Shown piece after piece: positions 1-12,505 of a stretch of 64,000 nucleotides of DNA (positions are counted from its first letter, which is position 1; every line of letters begins with the position of its first letter). The notes under the pieces were generated by a model that was given only the letters and a program-made list of their open reading frames with translations, did no database searches and was not told the origin of the DNA. The stretch is from Cyclospora cayetanensis. Lineage: Eukaryota; Apicomplexa; Conoidasida; Eucoccidiorida; Eimeriidae. The DNA is taken from assembly GCF_002999335.1 (NCBI RefSeq), contig NW_020312072.1, positions 1 to 64,000 on the forward strand. Direction: 5' to 3'. The position numbers were made by a program, and so were the translations under genes.

Positions 1-2284
1 GGCTTGGGAAAGGATTAAATCTCCTTGACGCGTGTGCGGACATTGCTGCGCAGGCAAGGAACTCGTGTGGAGTTGGAGGATACAGAGGGAGCTGAAGAAG
101 TGCGGCATTAAAGGTTTGATGAGCAAGATAGGGAAGGGCAGTCCAAGTGCTTGGCGGAGGAGCAGCTGCGGGCATGGTTGGCTGCCGAGGATTTTTGCGG
201 ATCTGCTTGGTCAACCACGCTACTTGCCAAGGACGGCACTGATCCGGTCCACTGAAAATTATTCCCAGCGCATGCTCTGCCGGAGGCGTCTACCTCCATC
301 AATGGGTATTGCTTGAAAAGATGTTAGTTACTGCTGTTAATGTGTGTTATACAAATGGAATTGTGTGCATTCACTCACAAGCATGTTGACGCTGTGTTCT
401 TCCTTAGGCAAGTTCAGGGCTTGCATGTGCCTTCTTCCCGTCGATTTCGCGTTATCAGTTGATGCACAGATTTGCATTTCTGATATACACTATTTTCTCG
501 TCTTGTATGTCTGGAAAGTAAAGATGGTGCGTGAGGTCTTCCGCTGTTCTTTATGCAGTTGATCGCTGCATGCACGTACGGAGCAGGAGGTGGTGCCCTT
601 TGATAGGGGGGAAGGGGGAAGCTATGGCGAGCCAAGTTACACTCCAATAATTTTTACCACACGAGTCATATCAACTGAGAACTAGTATTAACAAATTGGA
701 TAGTCTGTCCGTCCATATTGTTTGTGGTAGGGTACTGTTACTCACTGCAACAAAATGTAAGTTTGTGAGAGCTTGTGTTAGATGCTTTGTGTAACTAGCT
801 TTGTTAGCTTGATGCATTAAGCGAGGGCATTATACCACGCCCTAGCTCTCTCTCGCCTTTACTGCTGGAATCTCTGAGGCTCGCAAGCAGGGGATGGCGA
901 GGATCTCTCTAAGAATCGGTCAGCGTTCCCGTCGCTCCTAAGCGGAGCCTGATGTTCAGTATCTCCCAATGAAGCCTTTAGATGGAGTGTTCCACACAGA
1001 ATCAGGTCGCTCATAGTAGAATAAAGTCCAACCTGGCCCGGTAATATGCACAAAGAAAGTTAAAATTCTTTGAGTTTCCACCTAAGCTCCCCTCCTTCCA
1101 GAATCCCATAGAGACTGCCAGCTCAGTTGCTATCCCGTTCAGATGCCGCCTCCTTATCGACCTAGCTAGCCCTCTGTAACAAGCTGTATTTCACAGGTGC
1201 TTAGCCAGCTTTCTTTCTTGCTCTTCAGCAGAGAGGCTGCGAAAACATCGCCTTAGAAGGCTGGTTAGTGTAACTCCATTTCAGGTCGCCCTTGGGGGAA
1301 ATTTCACACCAGGCTCACTGGAAAATCAATACTTATTGAATGCTCTTTGCTAGCGTGCTCCCTCCTTCCTCGACCCTCGCTCTCAAGTGTTTCAACGACA
1401 TCAGTGAAGATCAGCTACTACGGTGCATGCTGCTTGGCTATCGTAGCACTCCAAGGACGCACAGCCAGTTGCACAAAGCATCAAATGCGAAAGCACGATA
1501 CTTTGCCTCTTCCCTGTGCCGAAGCGAAAGGGCTCTGCAATTTTCAGGCTCTATCAACATACCAACCAATCAGGTCATCACCAATTCTAGTGCAAGCATA
1601 TCTATTGTAGAAACTGTGTTAGCGCAGCTTGGCGCTCTGCAAATGTACGGTAGGTTGTCTATCCGTTGCTTTTAAGATGCACACAGCTACCCAGATACCT
1701 AGTTGGCTAGATATGAAATTCGTTATCCACCTTTGCGTTCTTGAATGCAACTAGAATAGCAGCTACGGAGGCTTTTGCGGCATAGGTGTGCAACAAGTTC
1801 ACTATGTTGTAGAGGCCTGCACATTTTGAGTATCTGGAAGACCCCATTGGCAGTCCCCTGCACCCTCTCCACAAGGGAGCAGAAAAGAGCATTTCCGGTG
1901 GGCTGTGACGGCAAAGAGGGTTTCACTGGTGAGGGGGCCTTCTGGAGGGCCCCTCGCCATTGATTTCCCCCGAAGGAACTCATAAGTGACAGAGGTTGCC
2001 GCGCTTCTAGTCCTCGATACATCAAGAAAATAGACGGTTTATCTGGATGTTTGGATATTTCAAAGCGAAGAACGACACAGAGCCAGCAAGTGAAGTGTGC
2101 GAACGGCGGGTGCTGCGGCTTGCTGGTTGGACCGAGGGTGCTCTACACCGTGGAGGCATCCTTTGGTGGTCGAGGCAGCTCCACCCTCCAGTTAGTTGGC
2201 AAATGCACTATTTTCAATCAATGTCTGTGCTTTCTGCCGTTCTCACCACGTGTGGCCTTCTATTTCTCTTCCCCGGAAGCCTAT
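1..2284. other. Left-edge region without a clear gene
   Basis: Frame 3 is open from base 3 to a TGA at 93-95 and reads as a protein-like C-terminus (begins LGKGLNLLDACADIAAQ), so it may be the last exon of a + strand gene cut by the window edge. The rest shows only short unconvincing frames. Bases 955-989 resemble 4304-4338, and about 455-525 resembles the reverse complement of about 27085-27150, suggesting old dispersed repeats. An in-frame open stretch precedes the CobW start at 2285 but begins with TTG, so an upstream exon or 5' UTR is possible there. Confidence 0.3.
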
Positions 2285-4086
2285 ATGGAAAAAACCCCAG
2301 GGGCCCCCGAGTCCTTAGAGGCTCCAGGGGCCCTCGAGGCTTCTGAGACGCGGAAAGTGCCTGGGGCTTCGCCTGTGCCTGTGACGATTGTTACGGGCCT
2401 GCTGGGTGCGGGCAAAACGACTTTGCTGCGGCGACTGCTGCGAGACAGTGGAGGCTTGCGCCTGCTTCTCGTTCAAAACGAGTTCGCTCAAGAGATGGGC
2501 ATTGAGGCCCCTGCCCTAATAGACGCCGCACAGCAGTGCCAACGGCAGCAGCAAGAGCAGGCAGTCTCGGCTCAAGAGCGCTCCCCCTGGTTAGTAAGCT
2601 CGGATGTCGAGGCCGCTTCGGCTTCTGATGGAACCAGCACGGAAGTGCCATACAGCAATCTCGTTGAGCTTCCTGGCGGCTGCTTGTGCTGCTCAGTACG
2701 GGGCGAGATGCTTCAAGCCCTTGAGGCTCTTTTGGCTCGCTATAAAGCGCAAATTGATGCCGTCCTCATAGAAACGAACGGTGCAGCAGATCCGCAGCCC
2801 ATTTGCGAGGGCCTTTGGTCTGATGAGCAGCTCATGGGATCTCTGTATCTCGATGGAGTGGTTTGTCTTATAGATGCAGCCAGACCTCATACCGTGCTCG
2901 CTCCGCGTCCATTATCTGGTAGGGCTCCTGCTTCGGGTGCTGAAGAAGGAGCAGGCAAGCGGCAGGCGGCAGAGGTAGGAGCAGGGTCACCTCCTAAAGG
3001 GGCCCTCCCCGTCTCCTTAGAGGCCCATGGAGGCCTTGGCATTACTGCGTTGAAGCAGGTGGCATGTGCGGACTGTGTGCTTCTGACAAAAGTAGACCTG
3101 TGTGAGGATCAGCAAGTGCTGCAACTGCACCAACAAATCTCGACCTTAAACCCGGGAGCTCGTGTCTTCCGTTGCAGCCAGGGGGCTGTGCCGCTCCACG
3201 CATTACTCGGACTGGAGGCCTACAGTAGCGGCAATAGTAGCAGCAAGCTTCTGACGACGACGCCCTTTACTCCAGAAGCGGCAGCTGCAACCGCTGCTGC
3301 TCATGACCTCTGGAAGCAGCAGCAGCAGCAGCACCAGCACCAGCAACACGAATGCGAAACTGTCGGAAATTGCTGCCATGACATGCTGGGTGGCCTGAAC
3401 AGTGTGCTTCTGCGCTTCTCGCTCGGAGGGAGCTCTACAAAGAGCGCTCCAGAGGGGCCTCCGCGGCTTTTTTCTTTGCGCCGACTGCGGCAAACAGTAG
3501 GGGAGTTGCTGTGGGGTGAGGATGGGATTGACGGAGGTGAGGCGTCTGGCGCACCGTGTGAAGGGAGCGGCGAAACAATTTTTCGGTGTAAGGGCCTTTT
3601 CCCGGCTTGGCGAGACTTTCCAGATGAAGCAGAAGACGGCATAGGTAAGTGTCAAAAAACAAGCAAGCACCAGCCACAGCAGGAACCGTACAGGGGGAAG
3701 CCAGCAACTATCATTTTCGTGCGTATTCTGGGGGGCTCTTTCTGCGTTCTTGTTGCTTCTATTGCGTATACGTGTGGAGGAACCCTAAAGGGGGAGCAAG
3801 GGAGGGAAAGATCACGATCAACAGTTGCGAAGGCTGCAGCGCTTCTCTGTGCCAGAGTTCTGTCTTTGCAGGCCGCTGGTGGATTTATGAACTACAGGGT
3901 GTAGGCCGAACATTCGAGATTCGGCGAGTGCGGAAGACGTGTGCTGCTATCGCTACTTCAGCCCTTGCTGCTGACGGCAGCGGTGCAGTCGAAGCCAAGT
4001 TTCTCTTTGTTGGGCTCTGCCTTCGCAAGCAAGAGCTTGAGCAGCGGCTCCTGAAGTGCTTGGGGGAGGAAGAGAGGACACAGTAG
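2285..4086 (+). CDS. CobW/ZNG1-family GTPase (putative zinc metallochaperone)
   Basis: Two exons, 2285-3644 and 3872-4086 (intron GTAAGT...TTTGCAG, phase 1), coding 524 residues. Seen: Walker A GLLGAGKTT (residues 38-46), the CobW metal-binding signature GCLCC (132-136), ETNG (163-166) after a hydrophobic strand, and the G4-like LTKVDL (267-272). Exon 2 reads WWIYELQGVGRTFEIR, typical of the CobW C-terminal domain. These GTPases bind zinc at the CxCC motif and deliver metal to client enzymes; eukaryotic ZNG1 activates methionine aminopeptidase. Low-complexity insertions (Gln-rich near 85-95, Ala/Gly-rich near 205-245, Gln/His-rich near exon end) lengthen it beyond the usual 350-420 residues, as is common in coccidia. 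The ATG at 2285 is the first one in frame; the open frame before it lacks an ATG. The client protein is inferred, not shown. Confidence 0.85.
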
Positions 4087-6660
4087 GCAGGGGAGCAGCT
4101 TGTGTGCAGGTCTCTTTTTATCTATTTTCCTTGTACCGTTCCACCATAGTTGGCTGCTTCTTCAGCCATGCTGCACATGCGGAAAGCACAAAACCGGCTG
4201 CGAAGAGTGTTAGCAGATGTAAGGGCTCTCATTCAGTTAGAAGGGCAAGATTTCACAAAGAAAAATTTAATGGCGGTTTATTTAGTTTGCGTTGAGTCTG
4301 GAGTTCAGTATCCCCCAATGTTACCCTTCGATGGAGTGCTACAGGGTTGGGCAATCCTTAGATATACCACTGCTAAGGCAGCTGTTCGTCTACGTTGTGG
4401 CTTTTCAGAACCAACGTTCGGTGGATGTCATTCGAACGATTGATTAATAGCTTTATCTGCTCAGCTTTGTCAGTTCTGCTAAAGTCGCTTTTAAACTGAT
4501 CTCGGCATAGACAGAATATTAAGGGATTGTATGAAGGCCAGTAGAGTAGTAATTGCTGCGGCAGACGACTGCCTCTTCACGAAAAAAGCAACCATCCAAG
4601 TGTTCTCCCATTCACTGAATATTCAACAAGTAACACTCGATTCTAATCTGAGGGCTACAGCGCGTGGTATCGCTGCCATTGGCTGAGGATCTTTTTAGAA
4701 TACTTGGCCATCCTTACGGCCGTCATGCATTTTTTTCCACACACTAACCTCACCGTATCAATAATTTTTTGGCTGAAAAAACATGCCTTCCAATCAGCTG
4801 TAGAACTAGTGCATTCACTTTAGCTTGTAGGCTTCCCTATGCCAGCCCATCAGGCGTTGTGCGACTGTCAGCTTCCACCGCCAGTGGGCAGCTTTTGGCC
4901 CCCAGCTTGTTGCTGGAGAAAATCATATGATTGAGTTGCCACACAACTTCAGTGCAAAACAAGTTTAAAAGGGAAACCTGACATTCCACCGCATACCCAG
5001 CTAGTAGATAAGCGGTGAACAGCCACATAGGACCACGCGATTCATGTACGTTCCATTTAACGTGGCTGCACACAAACACGTAACTTCAGACTCAATCAAG
5101 ACTTGGTAGAAACTTATTGCGTTCCTCAAAAATACTTTCCTTTTTCCTTAAATGCGACTCTCAGAGATCCCACAGGAGGGAAAAGGGACAGCTGGGATGC
5201 GCCTAGCTGCAGCCTCTAAGCTTTCCAAGCATTCACAGCTAGTTGCACATGGCATTCAGCCACCATGCCCACAAGATTGCCTCCTCTTGTATCACGCTAA
5301 CAATGCACTGCAATATGCAACAAAAGACATGAACGTAATATCCAACTTATTGGTTTCATTCGAATGGTTAAAACAATTTAGCCAGCGTGGTAGAAGCGTT
5401 TAGGTGTAGCCTAACACGCTCCATTCCTTCACGTTTCTCCTTTCAACGCTATGGACCAGCAGTGATCGCAGACTTATACCATAATCAAGGGCAGTTGGAG
5501 GAAGCATATACACTCGGCCTATTGCGAAGCACGTCCCTTCGCAGCTCTGGAGATGCACAACCCTTTATTCACATTCCCTCGATAGGCAAATTTTTGCTTT
5601 TGTCGTCTAGAAGAGCAGGCTTCTTGCCTTTCTGTGTGACCAAAGAAGCTCCAGAGCTAAGGGGAAGGAGACACAGCAGGAAGGCAGTTGGGTGAGCCTT
5701 TTTGAAAGAAGGCTATGTTGCATGCAGGTGTCCCCCTGCATATGGGCATGTATACAATCGATACGCTAGAGTAGAAAGCTCTACCCTTATGTAGAGAAAG
5801 CTTATAATACCTCCCAGGCCATACTTTTGACCCTCAGGCATATTCAAGGGTTCTAACTCCCCTAGGGGTATCATTTCCACATCCCATGTGTCTGTTAAGC
5901 AAATTCATATAATGGCGCCGGGCATAGTTCAGGGTTTCAGGCTCGAAGTTAGTTGCTGAAGGTTGGAATACCGACAAATAATCGTTAAAGGATTCGGTAT
6001 CGGATGAGTTGACCCTACCTTCCGCAGACTCCGCTCTATGAGGCCGACGAGGCAATGGCAGAAGTGCCATTATGTGTCCACAGAGAAACCATTAGGGAGG
6101 TTCTCTGGGAAATCAACGGGGTGTACGGAGTTAAGTACAATATCAAGTGTTCATAATACTGTGCTATGCTTTAAAACGCTTGCACAGAGCAAAGCAAAAC
6201 ACTAGCAACAAAGTGCTGGGAATCCGCAGCACCCAGCACGACCTTAACCCCTTCCCCACCCTCACCACCACCCAGCAGACTGGCGAGAGCAGCTGTTCGC
6301 CTCCTGACGTCATTTTGCTTCGGTGTTCCATGCGTTTCTTGATGGATGTATGCTTTCTTTGTCTCGCATTTCCTTACTGTGGGCACAGTGAAACCCCACA
6401 GCAGCGTAAGCCTGAGCTACCCTGGGCACTCGTGTGTCTATTGCCTAAAGTGAACATTCGCTGCAGCACTCTAAGTAGCGACAGCCTCCGATTTGTAAAA
6501 AGGACCTGTTTTCCCTCTTACTCGTGACAGTCTAGGGCAGTACACGGCCCTTCGTGGAGTTTCCATTCTTACAGCGTTCGTACACTCCAAGCGCAGCAGT
6601 AACAAGAACAGCAGCAGCTGCAGCGCCTTCTTAGGGATTTGCCTTAACACACTAGTTAAA
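4087..6660. other. Intergenic region
   Basis: No conserved gene recognised. A short direct repeat copy lies at 4304-4338 (compare 955-989). A small - strand reading frame at 5834-6070 is listed separately. The remainder shows frequent stops in all frames and no clear splice-supported coding pattern. The sequence just before 6661 should contain the promoter and 5' UTR of the ribonucleotide reductase gene, but no motif can be assigned. Confidence 0.4.
5834..6070 (-). CDS. Small hypothetical ORF, possibly a degraded gene fragment
   Basis: A 78-residue frame with a true ATG at 6070. It is rich in polar residues and reads protein-like (contains NFEPETLNYARRHYMNLLNR), which is unusual for random sequence here. 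Upstream on the same strand another frame also reads protein-like (PVDFPENLPNGFSVDT) and ends in a TAA overlapping the ATG, so a frameshifted older gene or an unresolved intron is possible. No family is recognised and no signal peptide or membrane segment is present. Confidence 0.22.
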   Translation of the reverse strand: MALLPLPRRPHRAESAEGRVNSSDTESFNDYLSVFQPSATNFEPETLNYARRHYMNLLNRHMGCGNDTPRGVRTLEYA

Positions 6661-9250
6661 ATGGGTCTGTCTTCATGGGTGAACGCCGAGGGAGTGCTGG
6701 CTGCAGCCACCGATCCGAAGCGGTTGACAGAGATTGCCGAAGAGCTTGCCACGGAAGAAGAGAAGGCCTATTCCCAGTACCTCATTGCGAGGCAAAAGGA
6801 TGAATTGCTGCTTAAGCCCAATCCCCGGAGATGGGTAAGGCCTTCTCCCTCCCTCTCATACAATCTAATATTGCAGCTTGCTCCTCCCCAAGCATCGGCC
6901 ACACCCGAAGGCTTTCTCAATACTTTAGCCCCCTGCGTGCGCGCACAATATATTTAAGCCCAGGAGCCACTAGCATCATACTAGGACCAAGCCTTGCCAC
7001 CTGTTTCATACATAATAGGACAAAACCGAGGGTGCTTCGCAGCACATCATCCTCAGGCGCATGCTTTGGCAGGGTCGATACTGCACTTCAGCGTTGCCTG
7101 CTGCTTTCATTGAATAGGTGTTGATGCCCATTCAGTACAAGGAAGTGTGGGATATGTATAAGAAGGCGGAGGCCTCTTTTTGGACAGCCGAGGAGATCGA
7201 CCTACACAGGGACTTGGTAGACTGGGAAAGTCTGAACAAGGATGAGCAGCACTTCATTAAGCATGTGCTTGCCTTTTTCGCTGCAAGGTAAGACGAAACG
7301 CATCACAGTCGAAACAGATCAAAGAACCAGTTCTTTGAAGTTTGTTGGGCCTGTCTCGTTCAGCAGGGAATAATATGCAACAGTCATCACACTATGTTCT
7401 CATAGGCTCAATCGGGTGTGGATCTGTCCAATCTCCACACGTCGAAAACGTTTCTTCGTGCGAAACTATTCATGAACGAGCATAATTGCATCTCATTGCT
7501 TGCATTCGCCTCGGGACAGGGAAGAGAGTCGTGCAGTCGGGCACTCTATTGCATTAGAGCATTTCAGCTTATATATTTCTTTATATTCATTTGTACGGCG
7601 TGTATGCTTTCACTTGCACCATTGTTAAAAGTATGCGACGAGTTTGAATGTATTTTGTGAACATCTTTGCTGCAGTGACGGAATCGTCATGGAAAACTTG
7701 GCCGAGAGGTTCATGACGGAAGTACAAATACCGGAGGCGCGCAGTTTCTATGCATTCCAACTTGCCGTGGAGAACATCCACTCCGAGACATACAGGTGAA
7801 GCCCTCCGCATATCTAAGTATTTTCGCGAAAGCGCTCTTAGCTGCGCAAGTGTATAAATGCGTAAATATGGGCAGTTCTCCCTCGTGAAACACTGCTACA
7901 TCCACTCACTGCATGAACATAGGGTGTTCAGTGCCCTCTTAGACGTTTCCGTTACCATGGGATAATGTAGAACGGTATTTAGATTGAACGGCTGTAGATG
8001 AGGCAGATGGAGGGCTCTAGTGGGAAATTTGTTGCATTTTTGTCTTTTCCGATGTGCCTGTACAGTCTTCTGATTGACAATTACATCCGCGACGAAAAGG
8101 AGAAGGAACACTTATTCAACGCAATTAGTAGCATTCCCGCGGTGGCTGTAAAGGCGGCGTGGGCCGCTAAATGGATCAATAAGACCAAATCCTTTGCGGA
8201 AAGGCTTGTTGCTTTCTGCTGCGTAGAGGGAATTCTCTTTTCAGGATCCTTCTGTGCCATATATTGGCTCAAGAAACGAGGACTGATGCCCGGTAACAGA
8301 AATATTCCGAACACAATTTAGAGTCAAGTGGCAGTGTATGGGCCGGACACGGCGTGGCTTTTGATTATCATGAATGCCTGGAAGTCGTACTAAAAGAGTT
8401 CAACTGACTTCAGCATTATGTGATGCTTTCCCGTTCGCTTGGAAGCTGAACTTTATGCTTTGCTCTGTACAGAGGCCTCTTGCTTCCTTACTCTCTGGCT
8501 GTGGGCACGCGCATTGTGTTCTGCACTTTTGTAGGTTTGACTTTCTCAAACGAGCTTATAAGCCGCGATGAGGGTCTGCACGCTGACTTCGCCTGCTTGC
8601 TGTACTCGATGCTGGAAAACCAGCTTTCCGACGATGTGCTGAGGCGGATCGTCTCGGAGGCTGTGGAGGCTGAAAAGGCATTCATCTGTGATGCACTGCC
8701 CTGCGACCTGATCGGAATGAACAGTGGTGAGCAGTGCCGCACTGGGCGCACAAACCCCAAAAGCCTGAGTACGATGAAAACAAAGGACCTTGCGACATTA
8801 CAGCAGGCGAATTCTTCCTACGCTTTAATTTTGGCTCTACATGTATCTTTATTGAGCCCTTGGATGAGTAGTATTGTGCAGATCTAGACAGAAATGCGCC
8901 TTGTAAGAACTCGCCAAGTTCATATTACAAATTTGGGCGAACATCGGCTTTCGATGGTTAGTTTGTATCCGAGTGACGGCAGCGCCCCCATAACCTTTTG
9001 CGTGTCGTACATTTCTTATTTGCACGCAGCCCTCATGGCACAATACATCGAATTCGTTGCGGATCGGCTCCTCACATGTCTTGGCTCTGACAAGATTTTC
9101 AACGCTAGGAATCCCTTTGACTTTATGGACCTGATCTCTCTCCAAGGTAAAACCAACTTCTTCGAGAAGCGCGTCGGTGACTACCAAAAGGCCGGCGTGA
9201 TGGTACAAAACAAGGAAGAGCAACAGTTTTCTCTCGATGCTGATTTCTAA
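6661..9250 (+). CDS. RNR2: Ribonucleoside-diphosphate reductase small subunit (class Ia R2)
   Basis: Six exons: 6661-6834, 7118-7287, 7676-7795, 8066-8292, 8535-8726, 9030-9250. All junctions keep frame and give 367 residues, close to the usual 350-390. R2 houses the diiron-tyrosyl radical that ribonucleotide reductase uses to make deoxyribonucleotides in the cytosol. Predicted iron ligands are all present: Asp90, Glu147, His150, Glu209, Glu243, His246, with radical Tyr154 in HSETY. The C-terminus FSLDADF matches the tail peptide that docks onto the large subunit. Family blocks such as [19 protein letters not shown] and [20 protein letters not shown] run across exon junctions, confirming the splices. 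Introns are 231-388 bases. Donors include GTAAGG, GTAAGA, GTGAAG, GTAACA and GTGAGC. The large subunit is not in the window. Confidence 0.95.
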
Positions 9251-9587
9251 ATGTATTTCCAAGCGTTTGTCATCATGGCTTCCCCGACTCCGTGACTGTC
9301 TTGCTCCTACCGCAGCAGTGGGCAGCGCTAGGGATTGTGTATTTTTCGAGCGTGTACAATCTGGGGGCTTTTTCGCGGTTGCTCTACTCCAGCTTCAAGT
9401 CCTCCCCTTATAGAAGGCATTCTATTAGGGCCCGGCATCCATGCGAAGCATGGGAGGGGTCTTCATTTGTAGGCTCCGCCGGTCAGTGTAGTGGTGCTTC
9501 CAAGCGAACAGCCAACGTATCATCCAGTGGCACCATAAGGTCAGAGGCTGGATAGCTGAACGGCTAAGATGCCTCACGAGATGGAAG

Positions 9588-9833
9588 TTAATGGGATTGC
9601 ACTGGAGGCGCTCTGCCATCGTATGCGATTTTGCCGCACGATAAGGCGCCCGCCCACATGTTTTTCATCCAGGCGGCGGCACCCCAGGCAGCCATCGCGA
9701 TCAGGTAGAACTGAATTCGCATGGCACTCATTTGCAAACACCCTCGGAAATACGTGGTCTGCATCCAAATAGGCGCGATTCGCTGCAGTGGGAGGGGCCT
9801 TCCCGCAGCGTGCCACACCACGCATAGGCACAT
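9588..9833 (-). CDS. Possible small single-pass membrane protein
   Basis: An 81-residue frame with a true ATG at 9833; shorter in-frame starts lie at 9764, 9731 and 9722. The segment QFYLIAMAAWGAAAWMKNMW is a credible membrane helix followed by a short polar tail ending in a TAA at 9588-9590. Small helix-plus-tail proteins of this kind are common among apicomplexan mitochondrial respiratory subunits, but no family is recognised, so function is unassigned. The first 23 residues look less convincing, and the real gene may have an upstream exon spliced in around 9764. An overlapping frame (9574-9855) is also open on this strand, which lowers certainty. Confidence 0.4.
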   Translation of the reverse strand: MCLCVVWHAAGRPLPLQRIAPIWMQTTYFRGCLQMSAMRIQFYLIAMAAWGAAAWMKNMWAGALSCGKIAYDGRAPPVQSH

Positions 9834-11433
9834 CGTGCCAGAGCGTAATTGCCACGTGGCAGGTTTGCCTGCTGATCTCTTACTTTCTGCACAGAGAGAT
9901 TAGTTAGCTTGGTACTGTACGCACAAGCGGTGCTTGCGTGTGCGCGAACTTAACATGTGAACGTGGGTCTGGTTGCATGGGCAGTGCAGCAGTTTGTACT
10001 CCAGCACCATTCTTTGCCCCATGCAAGAGCTTTAGGAAGTGAAAGGGTAAGAGATGCAGGTGTGGAAGACGCATACTGGGGATCTTTCTCTTGGCTTTTT
10101 GACCGCGTTTGGGAATAAGGGCCTCTTCAAATCAACCTTAACGGACGTGATACTTTGTGCAACTTTAAAATGGCCGGTAGAGCTATGTGTACTCCACGGA
10201 TCGACTTAGAACAGAGGCATGAAGCGCAATCAGAGTTTAAAATTCGTGTGCGGCCTCTTGCCTCCGTGAATGGCACATTCTGCAGGGTTTGTTCCCAGAA
10301 TATGCGCAGTACAGTGTACCCGATGCTTGCCGAGACCAGGGGATCTTCTCCGCTTATCAGGTTCATTGCTTGAAGGTCTACACGCTGAATACTACCACAA
10401 TGAGCGTGTGCTACAGAAAGCAGCGAATACTAGTTATTCGGTGGCCAACAAGCCCCTAACTCGGGGACTTTTTCATCCGTCCTTTATGAAACCACAAGAA
10501 ATTCTCATTACCAGTAAGCTTCCATTATAAAACGTAATCTCCTCAGCGTGACGACAGATTCTTACGCAGCCATGGTTGACGCTTAGGAGGGTCAGCGATA
10601 CACCCGCCTGCCAAGGACTACATTACTAATGGAGCGCGTCTATCTGGTTTATTGAGAGCTCGAGCAGTATCTAGCGCACAAGAAGAACTGTTTTTGCACA
10701 CTTCTGGAATACATACGCGTAAAAATTGGTGTGGGCGGGTAACACGCCCTCCAACTCCACCAATGCATGCCACTGCCGACAGAGCAGTGGTGGCTTCCTA
10801 GAGCTACGCGTTTTGGGCTGTTGAGCATGCTGCTTGTTTATCAGGTGTCTTGCTGTCCGCACTCCAAACTTTACTGGTATTCACCATTCGAGATTGTGAG
10901 CCTTATTCCTTTTCTGGCGAGTCCCTCCCGGATTTTCTTAGCCGTCCATTTGCTGCACCCGCAAGGCTGGGCAGGGCCCCTTGTACTTTCCCTCGCCTCT
11001 TGCCCGTCCTAGCCGTTTCTCTTCTTGTGTTGCTGATTATTTCTAGAGGTCATCCGTTCTCACGCCTTGGTAAGCACTGGAGACCTCCCCGACGCACCCT
11101 CAGCGCCTCCACTGCCTCTTGCCAAGATCGTAATCGTCTTCCGAATTGCAGTTTCCACACAAAGGGCCCCTTCCGCATTTCTCCCCTCTGCGGGACAGCA
11201 AGCTCCAGTCGCCTCCCAAATGTTCTTTCATTTCTCCTTCTACGTCGCACCGCTTCTTTATGCACCTGCATTGCAGCCATCCCTTCTGCAGGGGGTAGCA
11301 GAAACGAGATCCGCTGCAGGCAGCTGCTTGCTCCTTGGGAGGAGTGCGAATGTGGCGTACTCCTGTAGCGAGCACAAATCGCTACTGTCTCGCGGAGTGC
11401 GTGTGCTTGTTTTCGTGCGCAGCAGAAGCAGAA
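9834..11433. other. Intergenic region, pyrimidine-rich near its right end
   Basis: No recognised gene. From about 10850 to 11290 the + strand is C/T-rich with long frames on both strands that look compositional rather than coding. The 5' UTR and promoter of the downstream proteasome gene should lie here. Confidence 0.4.
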
Positions 11434-12382
11434 ATGATGAACTGCATGGACTTTCCGGCGCCTCGAGAAGATGGGGTCGCTCCTGCGGAGATTTCAAGCC
11501 GTCACGGCAGGGGCGGATTCAACCCCTATGTAAACAATGGCGGGTCCGTAAGGATTGAGGGCGTTTCGCCAATGACTTCGGGGTAGACATCTCCTTCGAT
11601 TCTCGACCCGTGCGATAGACAGGGAGCCTTGCAGGACGAAGCTGGAGTGTCTGGACGCTTCTTCTCATACACGTTGCACCGCATGAGATTCGGGTGCTTT
11701 TTGCGTACGTCCGATTTTCGCAGGACTGTGGTGTCTGTTGCGGGGGATGACTTTGTGGTTGGTGTGGGAGATACACGTCTCTCAGTTGGCTACTCCATCC
11801 ACTCGCGCATGCAGTCCAAGATCACAAAGCTGTGCGCTGTATAGGAGGCATGGGAACTAGCGGAGGGGAGGGGCTGAAGCTGGCGGTCTATGCGGCTCTA
11901 GGCTGCCAGGCAGTCTAGGGAGGACCTTTTGGATCAAGTGCTTGCGAATGCCTACTGTCTTGTCATGAGCTCGGCGCTGGAGCTGCATCGTGCTGCACAC
12001 TGATTCTGACTGTCTGGACGCTACTGTACGAAGTTAGTATAGCGAGCTACATTGATTGCCAGCTCGGCGAGCAGTGCGTTTTTCTCGCAGGACTTCACGC
12101 TGCTGCATTGCCTCCTCCGGTATGCAGGCAGATGTACAGACACTTCACAAGTGGCTTAAGGTGAGCAGCGGTAGCGGTCTTGTGCGGCTCCTATGCTGAA
12201 TCTCTATTTTTCATGTGTTTATGCATACATCTATATATCTGCGCGTATGTGTATATTGTGTGTATATGTTTGTAGATATGTGCGTGTGTGTGGATATATG
12301 TATGTATATATTTTGTGCATGTGTACGTAGATCTGCGTGTATATGTATGTGTGTGCGTATATTGTGTGTATGTGTAGGTGGA

Positions 12383-12431
<49 letters not shown>

Positions 12432-12457
12432 ATATTGTGTGTATGTGTATGTAGATC

Positions 12458-12505
<48 letters not shown>

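Noticed and set aside
2051..2284. N-terminal extension of the CobW protein
   Set aside because: The open frame starts at TTG, not ATG, and has no family similarity; the ATG at 2285 fits better.
9540..9610. TAGCTGAACGG resembling a tRNA A box
   Set aside because: No B box within 80 bases and no cloverleaf.
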